From positions 62,001-126,000 of the forward strand of contig NZ_BMGD01000006.1 of the NCBI RefSeq assembly GCF_014639875.1: a stretch of 64,000 nt of DNA. Reading direction: 5' to 3'. The stretch comes from Blastomonas aquatica (GTDB lineage Bacteria > Pseudomonadota > Alphaproteobacteria > Sphingomonadales > Sphingomonadaceae). Shown here piece after piece: positions 16,120 to 24,923 of this stretch. Position numbers and translations under genes: made by a program. The notes under the pieces were generated by a model. That model was not told the DNA's origin. It saw only the letters and a list, made by a program, of their open reading frames with translations, and did no database searches. Position 1 is the stretch's first letter. Each line of letters starts with the position of its first letter.

Positions 16120-17808
16120 ATGAAGGTGGGAAGAAATCAGCAATGCCCCTGCGGCAGCGGTAAAAAATTTAAAAAATGTCACGGAGGACATGGACCTATT
16201 CCCGTGACTGATCCTGTACTCATCAATGCACTCAATCAGTCGAGGGAACACTTCAAAGCAAAGGAATTCATCCGTCAGGCGCAACAGGGTCGAGGGAAGC
16301 CGATCATCGCGACAAAGTGGAACGATCATCAGGTTGTAGCCGTCGGCAACAAGGTGATGTTCTCCAAGAGCTGGAAGACATTTGTCGATTTCTTGGGCCA
16401 TTATCTCAAGGATAAGCTGACGCCAGAATGGGGGAACGCTGAGATTGCCAAGCCTCTCGCTGAAAGGCACACGATCATGCAGTGGTATGACGCGGTTTGC
16501 CGTCTCCAGCAGGCGACGATCACGAGTCCTGGCGAACCGACTTCGATGGAGATGAAGGGCGTCTTGGCCTGCTATTTTGGCCTCGCCTACTCTCTATATC
16601 TGATCGAGCACAACGTTGAACTTCAAAGCCGAATGATTGCTCGGTTGAAGGATCGATCAAACTTTCAAGGTGCATATTATGAACTCCTAGTCGCGCGCGT
16701 CCTGATTGCCGCAGGGTTCGAACTCACCTTGGAAGATGAAAACGACAGAAGGTCGCAGCATTGCGAGTTTGGAGCCATCTCCAAAGACACCGGGGAAAAG
16801 TTCACGATCGAAGCAAAAATGCGTTCGATATCTGGCATTTTGGGTAAGGACCATACTGATGGAACGCCCGAGGAAAAGGCGGGCAATCCGATCTCGCACC
16901 TCGCGACGCATCTGCATGCAGCCATGCGAAAGCCTGCGGATGGCCAGAGAATGATATTTATCGATCTGAACGCTGAAATGGCACCTGACGTCAGTGAGGA
17001 GAACAGGCCAGCCTTCGTCGATGCAGTAAACAAGCGCCTAGCTCGCTACGAGCATTTGCAACTTGAGAACGGCAAGAAGGCGTATGTTTTCGTCACGAAT
17101 ATGACATTTCATCGACACCTTCTGGAAAGCGCCCAAATGATTTGCATTCCTGGTAGCGTCGGCATTCCAGATTTCAACCGGAGCGGGGCAATGAAGCTCT
17201 CGGAAATGTATCTGCGCGAGAAGAAACACGCTGATGCCTTTCGAGTAGTCGAAAGCATGGAAAATCTTCTGAGCTTTCCAACGACGTTCGATGGTTCAAT
17301 GCCTGGATTTACGTTGAGCGGCGAGAGACCACCTGTGCAAATCGGTCAAAAATACAACTTTGAAGGGGCGAGCCCGGAGGGGGCAGGCCTTGTCGGCGAA
17401 GTCACTGATGCAATTGTTGATGAGAATGCGAAGGAGGTAATTGTAGCCATCTACACAGATGACAAACAGTCGTATTTGCTGAAGGAATCAATGACTGACG
17501 CGCAATTGGCGGATTATCGCGCTCACAAGGAAGCTTATTTCGGAAAAATCAAGTATGTGCCGAAAGGCATAAAAACACCTTACGATATGTTTCAATTCTT
17601 CATGCAGGGTCAGAAAGACATGAAGCGAGAAACGCTCCTCGAGTTCATGAAATTGACGGAAGGCGAGGCGAGAGGCAGGTCGGATGAGGATCTGCTGATC
17701 GAATATTGCGAACGATTGGTGGCTGGCAGTGGCCTGTTTAAAGTCGTCGATGGTGTGCTGACGAACGAACCTCGTGAGAAATCAAGTGGCACGTATAGTC
17801 CCGATTGA
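16120..17808 (+). CDS. SEC-C motif protein with PD-(D/E)xK nuclease-like domain
   Basis: This is a 562-residue protein with a SEC-C zinc motif at its N-terminus (C9, C11, C20, H21 in [13 protein letters not shown]). Around 181-235 is a restriction-endonuclease-like pattern. E188 lies in a helix ([10 protein letters not shown]), followed by A-A-G-F-E-L. E216 sits in a strand, and E231-A-K233 follows F-T-I. These fit the E...E...ExK metal site of PD-(D/E)xK nucleases. The remaining 330 residues are unrecognised. The DNA is visibly AT-richer than its neighbours and codon use differs, suggesting transfer. No Shine-Dalgarno is seen before the ATG at 16120; a GTG at 15955 would add 55 unconvincing residues. 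It stands alone between the phasin terminator and the ABC permease gene. A defence or DNA-processing role is inference. Confidence 0.7.
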   Translation: MKVGRNQQCPCGSGKKFKKCHGGHGPIPVTDPVLINALNQSREHFKAKEFIRQAQQGRGKPIIATKWNDHQVVAVGNKVMFSKSWKTFVDFLGHYLKDKLTPEWGNAEIAKPLAERHTIMQWYDAVCRLQQATITSPGEPTSMEMKGVLACYFGLAYSLYLIEHNVELQSRMIARLKDRSNFQGAYYELLVARVLIAAGFELTLEDENDRRSQHCEFGAISKDTGEKFTIEAKMRSISGILGKDHTDGTPEEKAGNPISHLATHLHAAMRKPADGQRMIFIDLNAEMAPDVSEENRPAFVDAVNKRLARYEHLQLENGKKAYVFVTNMTFHRHLLESAQMICIPGSVGIPDFNRSGAMKLSEMYLREKKHADAFRVVESMENLLSFPTTFDGSMPGFTLSGERPPVQIGQKYNFEGASPEGAGLVGEVTDAIVDENAKEVIVAIYTDDKQSYLLKESMTDAQLADYRAHKEAYFGKIKYVPKGIKTPYDMFQFFMQGQKDMKRETLLEFMKLTEGEARGRSDEDLLIEYCERLVAGSGLFKVVDGVLTNEPREKSSGTYSPD

Positions 17809-18006
17809 CTGAACGGATGGCCGTTATCAGGAAATGCCAAACGAGCTTTGAACGGCGGCAATGTCAGCGGCAGCGGATGGCGGAACTCGGTGAGCGGAAC
17901 GACCGGCGTTAGCTTAAGCCGACGTACATGTTGCTGGGTCGGAATGGCGTGATCTGGGTCGGAATCGGCAACTCTTGATCAAAGCTCTGGTATAGTAAGG
18001 CCCCCC

Positions 18007-20538
18007 TCACAACTGCCTTAAAGCCTGCGCAGGCCGCGCCGCGAGCACCGGCAGCGAGCCCGCAAGGCCCAGCCCCAGCGTCAGCAGCGCGCCTCCGCCG
18101 AGCGTCGCCAGCACCACGCCCCAATCGGGTTGCCAGCCGAAGCTGAAGATCTGGGTGATCACGTACCACGCAGCGAGCACCCCCAGCCCCAATGCGACCA
18201 CCGCCAGCAATGCCGCGAGCAGCCCGTATTCGAGCGCCTGCGCCGACAATATCTGCCGCCGCGTCGCGCCCAGGGTCTTGAGGATCACGCTGTCGTAGAT
18301 CCGCGCCTGGCGGCTGGCGGCGATCGCGCCGATCAGCACGGCGATGCCCGACAGGATCGCGATCGATCCTGCGGCGGCGATCGCGGTGGCGATTTGCGTC
18401 AGGATCGTCGAGACCTGGCCGATGACATCGCGCACCTCGATCACCGTGGCTGAGGCGAACCCGGCAAGCACCGCCTTCGAGACCGCGCGCTCGAGCACAT
18501 CGGTCTGGGGCATGCCCTTCAACGACACGGTGGCGGCCAGGTTGTGCGGCGCATCGCGCAGCGTGTTGGGGCTGAACACCATCACGTAATTGAAGCCCAT
18601 CGTGTCCCAGTTGATCTGGCGCAGCGAGGCGATCTTCGCGGTGAACTCGCGCCCCAGCAGGCTGACGGTGAGCCTATCGCCCACCTTCAGGTCCAGGCTG
18701 CGCGCCATCTCCTGATCGACCGAGACCAGAGGCGGGCCGTCATAGCCCTTGGGCCACCACTTGCCCTCGATCAGCTCGCTGCCGTCGGGCAGCGTCTCGG
18801 CATAAGTGAGCCCACGCTCGCCGCGCAGCACCCAGGCGTTGTCGGGAATGTCCTCGAGATCGGCAACGCGGATGTTCTTGTAGCCGGTGATCGTGCCGCG
18901 CAGCGAGGGCACGGTGTTGACCTGCGCGCCGGGTGCGGCCTTGCTTACGGCATCGCGGAACTGCGCCTCTCCAGTGACGGGGACGTCGAGCACGAACAGG
19001 TTGGGCGCCTCCTTGGGCACGTTGCGGGTGATCTCGTTGGTGAGGCTGGTCTGGATCCCTGCGAGGATCACGAACAGGGTCAACCCCAGCCCCAGTGCTA
19101 CCACCAGTTGCCCGGTCTGCGCGCCGGGGCGGTGGAGGTTGGCCAGCGCCAGACGCAGCAGCGGCGCCTTGGGACGCGGCAGCCTGGCGGCGGTCCAGCG
19201 GATGCCCCAACCGATGCCTGCGAGCATCAGCAGCACGCCCGCGGTCGCGGCCATGAACCACGCCGAGAACTGCGCCTCGCGCGCGGTGACCAGCGCCAGC
19301 ACCACGATCGCGCCGATGCCGCCGCCGACCAGCGCCAGCGTCGTGCGGTCGGGCCAGCGGTTGCCCTCGACCAGCGAGCGGAACAGCCCTGCGGCCGGGA
19401 TATGCCGCGCGCGTGCCAGCGGCGGCAGCGCGAAGATGAACGCGATCAGCAGGCCGTACACCGCGCTCACCACCAGAGGCAGCGGATGGATGGCAAAGCC
19501 GGGCTTGACCGGAAGGATGTCGCCCGCCGCCGCGATGATCGCAGGCGGGATCAGCGCGCCAGCGATCAGCCCGCCGAGGATCGCGAGCGTCGAGACCGCG
19601 AGGATCTGCACCAGATAGATGCGCAGGATATCGCCCGAGCCCGCGCCCAGGATCTTGAGCGTGGCGATGCCAGCGCGCTTGGTGGCGAGGTACGACGCGA
19701 CGCCGTTGCCGACGCCGATGCCTGCGATCACCAACGCGGCGAGCCCGACCAGCGAGAGAAACTGCCCCATCCGCTCGATAAAGCGCGAGGTTCCCGGCGC
19801 GCCGCGATCGCGGTCGCGCATTTCCAGCCCTGCCTCGGGGAACTCGGCCTTGATCCGGTCGATCGAGGCCACCGGGTCTGCCAGCGGGCCGACCTTCACG
19901 CGGTACTTGCTCTCGTACATGCTGCCCGGCTGGATCAGCCCGGTGCGCTGGATGCCAAGATCGGAAACGAGCGCGACGGGGCCGAGGGTGAAGCCCTCGC
20001 CCAGCCGGTCGGGCTCGTCGGCGATGATTGCTGCAATCGTGAACTCGCCCTCGCCGAAGCGGATGGTGTCGCCGGGCTTGAGGTCAAGCCGGTCCGCCAG
20101 CCCCGCGCCGATCACCGTGCTGCCGGGATCGAGCGGCGCGTAGGCGCCGGATTGCAGCGTCAGCGTGCCGTAGAGCGGGTAGTCGTAATCCACGCCCTTC
20201 AATTCGGCGAGGATCGCGTCGGGTCCGGTACCCTGGGTGCGCGGACCGGTGCGCTGGGCCATCGCCTGCATCCGCACGGTTTCGGACACGGTGCCCTCGC
20301 GCTCGAACGCGGACCTCTCGGCCTCGCTCGCCATCCGTTGCGACATCGTGACCTCGAAATCGCCGCCGAGGATCACCTGCCCGCGCTGCGAAAGCTCGCC
20401 GGTGATCGACGCGGTCAAGCTGCCGATCGTCGCCAGCGTCGCCACGCCCAGGAACAGGCAGACGATCAGCAGCCGAAGCCCGCGAAACCGCCCGGACAGG
20501 TCACGCCGTGCGATCCGCCAGATCTGCGCCCAGGTCAT
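18007..20538 (-). CDS. ABC transporter permease, FtsX/MacB-like (YbbP type)
   Basis: This 843-residue membrane protein has an N-terminal membrane segment (about 20-42) and a large periplasmic MacB-PCD-like domain. A block of membrane segments begins near 260 (L-V-G-L-A-A-L-V-I-A-G-I-G-V-G-N-G-V), with several more in the middle. A second periplasmic domain and a final three-segment FtsX module with I-L-K-T-L-G-A-T-R-R-Q-I complete it. This doubled architecture is that of YbbP, the permease partner of YbbA-type ATPases. Such complexes work by mechanotransmission, and in many bacteria they sit beside the TesA esterase, as here. It is encoded downstream of its ATPase with a palindrome in the gap. 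Confidence 0.88.
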   Translation of the reverse strand: MTWAQIWRIARRDLSGRFRGLRLLIVCLFLGVATLATIGSLTASITGELSQRGQVILGGDFEVTMSQRMASEAERSAFEREGTVSETVRMQAMAQRTGPRTQGTGPDAILAELKGVDYDYPLYGTLTLQSGAYAPLDPGSTVIGAGLADRLDLKPGDTIRFGEGEFTIAAIIADEPDRLGEGFTLGPVALVSDLGIQRTGLIQPGSMYESKYRVKVGPLADPVASIDRIKAEFPEAGLEMRDRDRGAPGTSRFIERMGQFLSLVGLAALVIAGIGVGNGVASYLATKRAGIATLKILGAGSGDILRIYLVQILAVSTLAILGGLIAGALIPPAIIAAAGDILPVKPGFAIHPLPLVVSAVYGLLIAFIFALPPLARARHIPAAGLFRSLVEGNRWPDRTTLALVGGGIGAIVVLALVTAREAQFSAWFMAATAGVLLMLAGIGWGIRWTAARLPRPKAPLLRLALANLHRPGAQTGQLVVALGLGLTLFVILAGIQTSLTNEITRNVPKEAPNLFVLDVPVTGEAQFRDAVSKAAPGAQVNTVPSLRGTITGYKNIRVADLEDIPDNAWVLRGERGLTYAETLPDGSELIEGKWWPKGYDGPPLVSVDQEMARSLDLKVGDRLTVSLLGREFTAKIASLRQINWDTMGFNYVMVFSPNTLRDAPHNLAATVSLKGMPQTDVLERAVSKAVLAGFASATVIEVRDVIGQVSTILTQIATAIAAAGSIAILSGIAVLIGAIAASRQARIYDSVILKTLGATRRQILSAQALEYGLLAALLAVVALGLGVLAAWYVITQIFSFGWQPDWGVVLATLGGGALLTLGLGLAGSLPVLAARPAQALRQL

Positions 20539-20560
20539 GCTGCGCGCCTCTCACCATCCT

Positions 20561-20638
20561 GTTTTCCGGCGAAAGCCGGAATCCAGGGGCGGCTGTAGTG
20601 CGATCTGACTCCTGGGCTCCGGCTTTCGCCGGAGAACA
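20561..20638. repeat. Family A palindromic element inside the ABC transporter operon
   Basis: Arms of the CCGGCGAAAGCCGG type surround a 40-base loop in the 121-base gap between the permease and ATPase genes, both read on the minus strand. It interrupts what should be a single transcript. Confidence 0.8.
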
Positions 20639-20659
20639 ATAGCGCGAAAACGGGAAGCT

Positions 20660-21370
20660 TCACGCAGCCCCTCCCGCACGATCCGCAATGATCAGCCCGT
20701 CACGCATCTCGATGACGCGGTCGCAATGCGTCGCCAGTGCAGGATCATGCGTAATGATCAGCAATGTCGCGCCGCTCGCCTTCTGCCGGCCGAACAGCAG
20801 GTCGATGATCGCATCGCCGGTCGTGCCGTCGAGGTTGCCGGTGGGTTCGTCGGCAAAGATGATATCCGGCCCCGGCGCCATCGCGCGCGCGATCGCCACG
20901 CGCTGCTGCTCGCCGCCCGAAAGCTGGCTGGGATAATGGGTGACGCGGTGGCCAAGCCCGACCGCCTCAAGCTCGCGCGCTGCGGTGCCGAACGGATCGT
21001 CGCGGCCAGCCAGCTCGAGCGGCACCGCGACGTTTTCCAGCGCGGTCATCGTCGGCAGCAGGTGAAACGCCTGCAACACGATGCCGATGCGTCCCCGCCG
21101 TGCCTTGGCGAGGCCATCTTCGTCCATCGGCCCGAAATCGAGCCCGGCGACAGTCACCTCGCCGCTGGTGGCGCGTTCGAGCCCCGAGAGGATCGCCATC
21201 AGCGAAGACTTGCCCGATCCCGATGGTCCGAGCAAAGCGACCGACTGGCCGAGCGGAATTTCGAGGTCGATGCCCTTCAATATCTGCGTCTGGTTGCCGC
21301 TTTCGCCGAGCGAGAGGGTGACATTGCGGGCGGCAATGGCAATATGGGTTCGCGTCTGGCTATCAGGCAT
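20660..21370 (-). CDS. ABC transporter ATP-binding protein (YbbA-like)
   Basis: This 236-residue ATPase has Walker A G-P-S-G-S-G-K-S at 48-55, Q100 of the Q-loop, the signature L-S-G-G-E-Q-Q-R at 150-157 and Walker B D-I-I-F-A-D-E-P at 169-176. It belongs to the MacB/LolD/YbbA group that partners with FtsX-like permeases. The start at 21370 (M-P-D-S-Q) is preferred to a longer frame from 21499, which would run through the divergent esterase gene. Its start is only 20 bases from that of the esterase, so the two divergent promoters must overlap the coding starts. Confidence 0.92.
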   Translation of the reverse strand: MPDSQTRTHIAIAARNVTLSLGESGNQTQILKGIDLEIPLGQSVALLGPSGSGKSSLMAILSGLERATSGEVTVAGLDFGPMDEDGLAKARRGRIGIVLQAFHLLPTMTALENVAVPLELAGRDDPFGTAARELEAVGLGHRVTHYPSQLSGGEQQRVAIARAMAPGPDIIFADEPTGNLDGTTGDAIIDLLFGRQKASGATLLIITHDPALATHCDRVIEMRDGLIIADRAGGAA

Positions 21371-21390
21371 GAAATGAAAGGGCTTTCGCT

Positions 21391-22092
21391 TTGGGTCGGA
21401 ACATCCTCCTATATGGGGCAGCTTTGTTGCTTGTCCATTGCACTGCAGCATGTTCGCAGCCGTCGGACGAAGCCACACCTGCGCCGGTCGAAAGCGCAAA
21501 CGCGCCCGCTGCGGATGCCGCGCTCAACGCGGACACCAAATTGGTGATGGCGTTCGGCGACAGCCTGTATGCCGGCTATGGCGTCAAGCAGGACGAAAGC
21601 TTCCCCGCGCAGCTCGAAAAGGCGTTGTCAGACAAGGGCCTCAAGGTCTCGGTGCATAACGCCGGCGTATCGGGGGATACAACGGCTGCAGGCCTGCAAC
21701 GGCTGGCATTCGCGCTCGATGGTCTGCCGCGCAAGCCCGACCTGGTGATCCTGGGCCTCGGCGGCAACGACATGCTCCGCGGGATCAACCCCGACCAGAC
21801 GCTGAGCAACATGGAAGCGATGCTCAAGGAACTGCAGAAGCGCGATATCGACGTGGTGATGACCGGCATGATCGCCGCGCCCAACCTGGGGCGGGATTAT
21901 GCGAGCAGGTTCAACCCGATCTTTACCCAGCTCGCCGAGAAATATGACGCAGAACTGTATCCGTTTTTTCTCGATGGCGTGATCACCGATCCCAAATTGA
22001 TGCTGCCCGATGGCGTCCATCCCAATCCGCAGGGGATCGCAAAAACTGTTTCGGGAATCAGCAGCTTGGTCGCAGACGAGCTGAAAGGCTGA
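21391..22092 (+). CDS. TesA-like GDSL esterase, probable lipoprotein
   Basis: This 233-residue SGNH hydrolase has nucleophile S58 in A-F-G-D-S-L, the oxyanion residues in G-V-S-G-D-T and G-G-N-D (N126), and the dyad D207/H210 in L-P-D-G-V-H-P-N. The N-terminus is hydrophobic with T-A-A-C at 18-21, a plausible lipobox, so export and lipid anchoring are likely. The start is taken as TTG at 21391 because no in-frame ATG lies upstream and GAAAGGG precedes it. TesA-type enzymes hydrolyse thioesters, lysophospholipids and arylesters. Its conserved neighbour is the YbbA/YbbP transporter, read divergently. Confidence 0.88.
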   Translation: MGRNILLYGAALLLVHCTAACSQPSDEATPAPVESANAPAADAALNADTKLVMAFGDSLYAGYGVKQDESFPAQLEKALSDKGLKVSVHNAGVSGDTTAAGLQRLAFALDGLPRKPDLVILGLGGNDMLRGINPDQTLSNMEAMLKELQKRDIDVVMTGMIAAPNLGRDYASRFNPIFTQLAEKYDAELYPFFLDGVITDPKLMLPDGVHPNPQGIAKTVSGISSLVADELKG

Positions 22093-22237
22093 CCGCGACC
22101 ACTGCGGTTTGATGACAAATACACTGCATTTGTGCGGCGTTCACGCGCGGAAAATCGTATAATCTGTCACACCCGCGCCGTGGCGGAGTCATCGCTTGGC
22201 TTTAGCGCACCCTCGATTGACAACGGGGGGTTGCACC

Positions 22238-24904
22238 ATGATTCTGAAGACACGTACCAGCGCGTTGCTGTGCTCATCGATTGCTGTGCTGGCGTTTGCC
22301 GCAATGCCTGCAATGGCGCAGAGCAGCGAGCAACCGGATGATTCTGATCAGCCTGCCGAAATCATCGTCCAGGGCGCGATCATCACCGCGCAGGGCGAAT
22401 CGATCGCGCAAAAGCGCAACGCCGACAACCTGATCGACATTTCCGCCGCTGACTCGGTCGGGCGCTTCCCCGACCAGAACAGCGCCGCTGCGCTGTCGCG
22501 GCTCCCCGCCGTCGCGGTGCAGCGCGATCAGGGCCAAGAACGCTATATCCAGGTGCGCGGCGCGCCCAACCGCTGGACCTCGGTGAGCATCGACGGCATC
22601 CCGATGATCGGGGTCGATGAAGGCGGTCTGTCGCGCGCCTATCGCTTCGATGCGGTGCCGGCAGTGCTGCTCAGCTCGCTCGCGATCAACAAGTCGCTCA
22701 CCCCCAATCTGCAGGCCGAGGCGATCGTCGCAAACATCGATCTGCGCACCTTCTCGCCGCTGGCCGGCAAGACCGGCTTCCACGTCCAGGGCGATGCAGG
22801 GTACGGCCTGATGGAGCTGGGCGATGGCGAGCAGCGCCAGGGGTCGATCCGCGTATCGTACAGTGATGGCACATTCGGCGTGGTTGCGGGCGCATCGCAC
22901 TACCGCCGCGAGCAGGTGACGGACAACCGCGAGGTCGGGCTTTACGACGAGCCGACCAGCGCTGCCGACACTCAGTTCGGCCCGACCGAAATCGACATCC
23001 GCAACTATCGGCTGGTGCGCGAGAACAACGGGCTGTTCGCTGGGCTCGAATATTCGCCTGCAGTGGGTCAGCGGCTGTACCTCAAGACGATCTACACCGA
23101 GTTCAAGGACGACGAGCAGCGCGACCAGTACGAGGTCCGGCTCGACCGGGCGCTGTCGGGTACGCGCAATCTTTCGGGCGGCGATCTGGTACGCGTGCCG
23201 ATCCGCGCTTCGTTCAACCTCGGCGAATACCGTACGCGCAACTTCATCAACACCATCGGCGGCGATTACGAGGACAACGGCTGGAAGGTGAACTTTGCTG
23301 CGAACTACACCCGCACCGAGAACACCACGTATCTGCCATTGGTCCAGGCGAGCACCGCGACCGCGACATCGCCCTCGGTCAGCTTCGATTTCAGCCGGCC
23401 CAACTTCCCGATCGTCCAGCTGTTCCAGACCGTGCCGGGGGCAACCCCGGGCAGCTTCGTGCGCGGTCCGGCGCTGGCGAACTTCGACCAGACCACGATC
23501 ATCAACGCCAACACCGCGCCTGCGATCCTCATCCCAATCGCGCAGGACGTGTTCTCGGACAGCTACACCGTGAAACTGGATGTCGCCAAGGAATTGGGCG
23601 ACCTGACGTTGACCGGCGGCCTGCTGTATGCCGACCGTGATATCGACGGGTTTATCTTTGCCGCTTCGAACGCCGTCGTACTTTCGCAGGCAGCTTTGGC
23701 TGGAACCGGGCTCAGCTTCAATCCGGCGAGCTACATCACCGATCAGCCTTGGAGCACCGGCTTCCCGTTGGGTCTGAACTTCAATTATGTCGACAACACC
23801 CGGATGCGCGCCGATTTCGATAACATTCTCGCGACCCTGCAGAGACAGGGACGGTTCAATTCGGCCAACAACGTGCCCGCAGAAAACCGCTTTGCGCTCA
23901 CCGAAAAGACGCTGACCGGCTATGGTATGGCGAAGCTGGTGTTCGATGGCGGTCAGGTGATCGCAGGCGCGCGCATCGAGCATTTTCGCATCGGCAATCA
24001 GGGCCAGGCGCGTCTCGCCAATGGCACCTTCGTGCCGCTCTCGGCGCCGCAGGAATACACCGACATCTTCCCCAGCATCAACGCGCGCTTCGATGTCACC
24101 GACAACCTGGTATTCCGGGTCGCGGGGCAGCGCGGCATCGCCCGGCCCAGCTTCGGGGAAATCCGCGTCGGCTCTGCGATCAACGACACCAACAGCCCCG
24201 GCACGATCAGCGGTGGCAACCCCGATCTGCAGCCCGAATACACCTGGGGTGTCGATGCCAGCGTGGAATATTACATTCCCGGCCAGGGCATCCTCTCGGT
24301 CGCGGGCTTCCACCGCTGGGTCGACAACGTGCTGTTTTCAAACGTCCAGATCGTCGGATCGAACGCGTTCGACAGCAATGGCATCGACCGCTCGGGCTAT
24401 CTGCTCGGCTCCAGCTTCAACGGCAATTCAGGCGAACTCTACGGGGTCGAGTTCAACTATCAGCAGCAGTTCACCTTCCTGCCCTCGCCGCTCGACGGCT
24501 TCGGCTTCCAGGGCAACCTCACGCTGATCGAAGGCAGCTTCGATACCGACCTCAGACAGAACATCGGCTTCCCCGGCACATCGGACACGATCGTCAACGC
24601 CTCGCTGTATTACGAGAAATACGGGCTTTCGGTGCGCGCGAGCTACCAGTGGCGGTCCGATTATCTGGAATCGCTGTCGATCGGCACCGGCGGCGGCGTG
24701 GCGACCGGCGACGAGTTCCGCGGCGGCTATACCAATGTCGATGTCGCGATCCGCTATGACATCACCCCCAACATCAGCGTGTTTGCCGATCTCAACAACC
24801 TGACCGATGCCAAGTACACCGCATTCCTGGGCACCCGGGCGCGCCCAACCGAGGTCGAGCAAATCGGTCGGCGCTACCTCGCTGGCATCCGCTTCGGCTT
24901 CTGA
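22238..24904 (+). CDS. TonB-dependent outer-membrane receptor
   Basis: This 888-residue protein has a signal peptide (cleavage near A-M-A-Q, about 28). A TonB-box-like segment (E-I-I-V-Q-G-A) and a plug domain follow, with V-G-R-F-P-D-Q-N-S-A-A-A-L-S-R-L-P and V-R-G-A-P-N-R-W. The C-terminal barrel ends in the aromatic Y-L-A-G-I-R-F-G-F. The plug pattern belongs to the large sphingomonad/Caulobacter receptors used for plant-derived or organic substrates rather than to classical siderophore receptors. A secreted phosphatase gene begins 19 bases later, suggesting joint expression. The ATG at 22238 directly precedes the signal peptide. Confidence 0.92.
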   Translation: MILKTRTSALLCSSIAVLAFAAMPAMAQSSEQPDDSDQPAEIIVQGAIITAQGESIAQKRNADNLIDISAADSVGRFPDQNSAAALSRLPAVAVQRDQGQERYIQVRGAPNRWTSVSIDGIPMIGVDEGGLSRAYRFDAVPAVLLSSLAINKSLTPNLQAEAIVANIDLRTFSPLAGKTGFHVQGDAGYGLMELGDGEQRQGSIRVSYSDGTFGVVAGASHYRREQVTDNREVGLYDEPTSAADTQFGPTEIDIRNYRLVRENNGLFAGLEYSPAVGQRLYLKTIYTEFKDDEQRDQYEVRLDRALSGTRNLSGGDLVRVPIRASFNLGEYRTRNFINTIGGDYEDNGWKVNFAANYTRTENTTYLPLVQASTATATSPSVSFDFSRPNFPIVQLFQTVPGATPGSFVRGPALANFDQTTIINANTAPAILIPIAQDVFSDSYTVKLDVAKELGDLTLTGGLLYADRDIDGFIFAASNAVVLSQAALAGTGLSFNPASYITDQPWSTGFPLGLNFNYVDNTRMRADFDNILATLQRQGRFNSANNVPAENRFALTEKTLTGYGMAKLVFDGGQVIAGARIEHFRIGNQGQARLANGTFVPLSAPQEYTDIFPSINARFDVTDNLVFRVAGQRGIARPSFGEIRVGSAINDTNSPGTISGGNPDLQPEYTWGVDASVEYYIPGQGILSVAGFHRWVDNVLFSNVQIVGSNAFDSNGIDRSGYLLGSSFNGNSGELYGVEFNYQQQFTFLPSPLDGFGFQGNLTLIEGSFDTDLRQNIGFPGTSDTIVNASLYYEKYGLSVRASYQWRSDYLESLSIGTGGGVATGDEFRGGYTNVDVAIRYDITPNISVFADLNNLTDAKYTAFLGTRARPTEVEQIGRRYLAGIRFGF

Positions 24905-24923
24905 CCTGAAAGGACTTGATCCC

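Noticed and set aside
18544-20598. A 684-codon open frame on the plus strand opposite the ABC permease gene
   Set aside because: It is rich in R, D, H, Q and A with no domain pattern, as expected from the antisense of a GC-rich gene; the minus-strand permease has full family structure.
22158-22163. A perfect TATAAT upstream of the TonB receptor gene considered as a promoter
   Set aside because: No -35-like hexamer stands 16-18 bases upstream, so I could not support a full promoter.
22274-24313. A 679-codon minus-strand frame inside the TonB receptor gene
   Set aside because: Antisense artefact of codon bias; no motif, and the receptor reads through the whole region.
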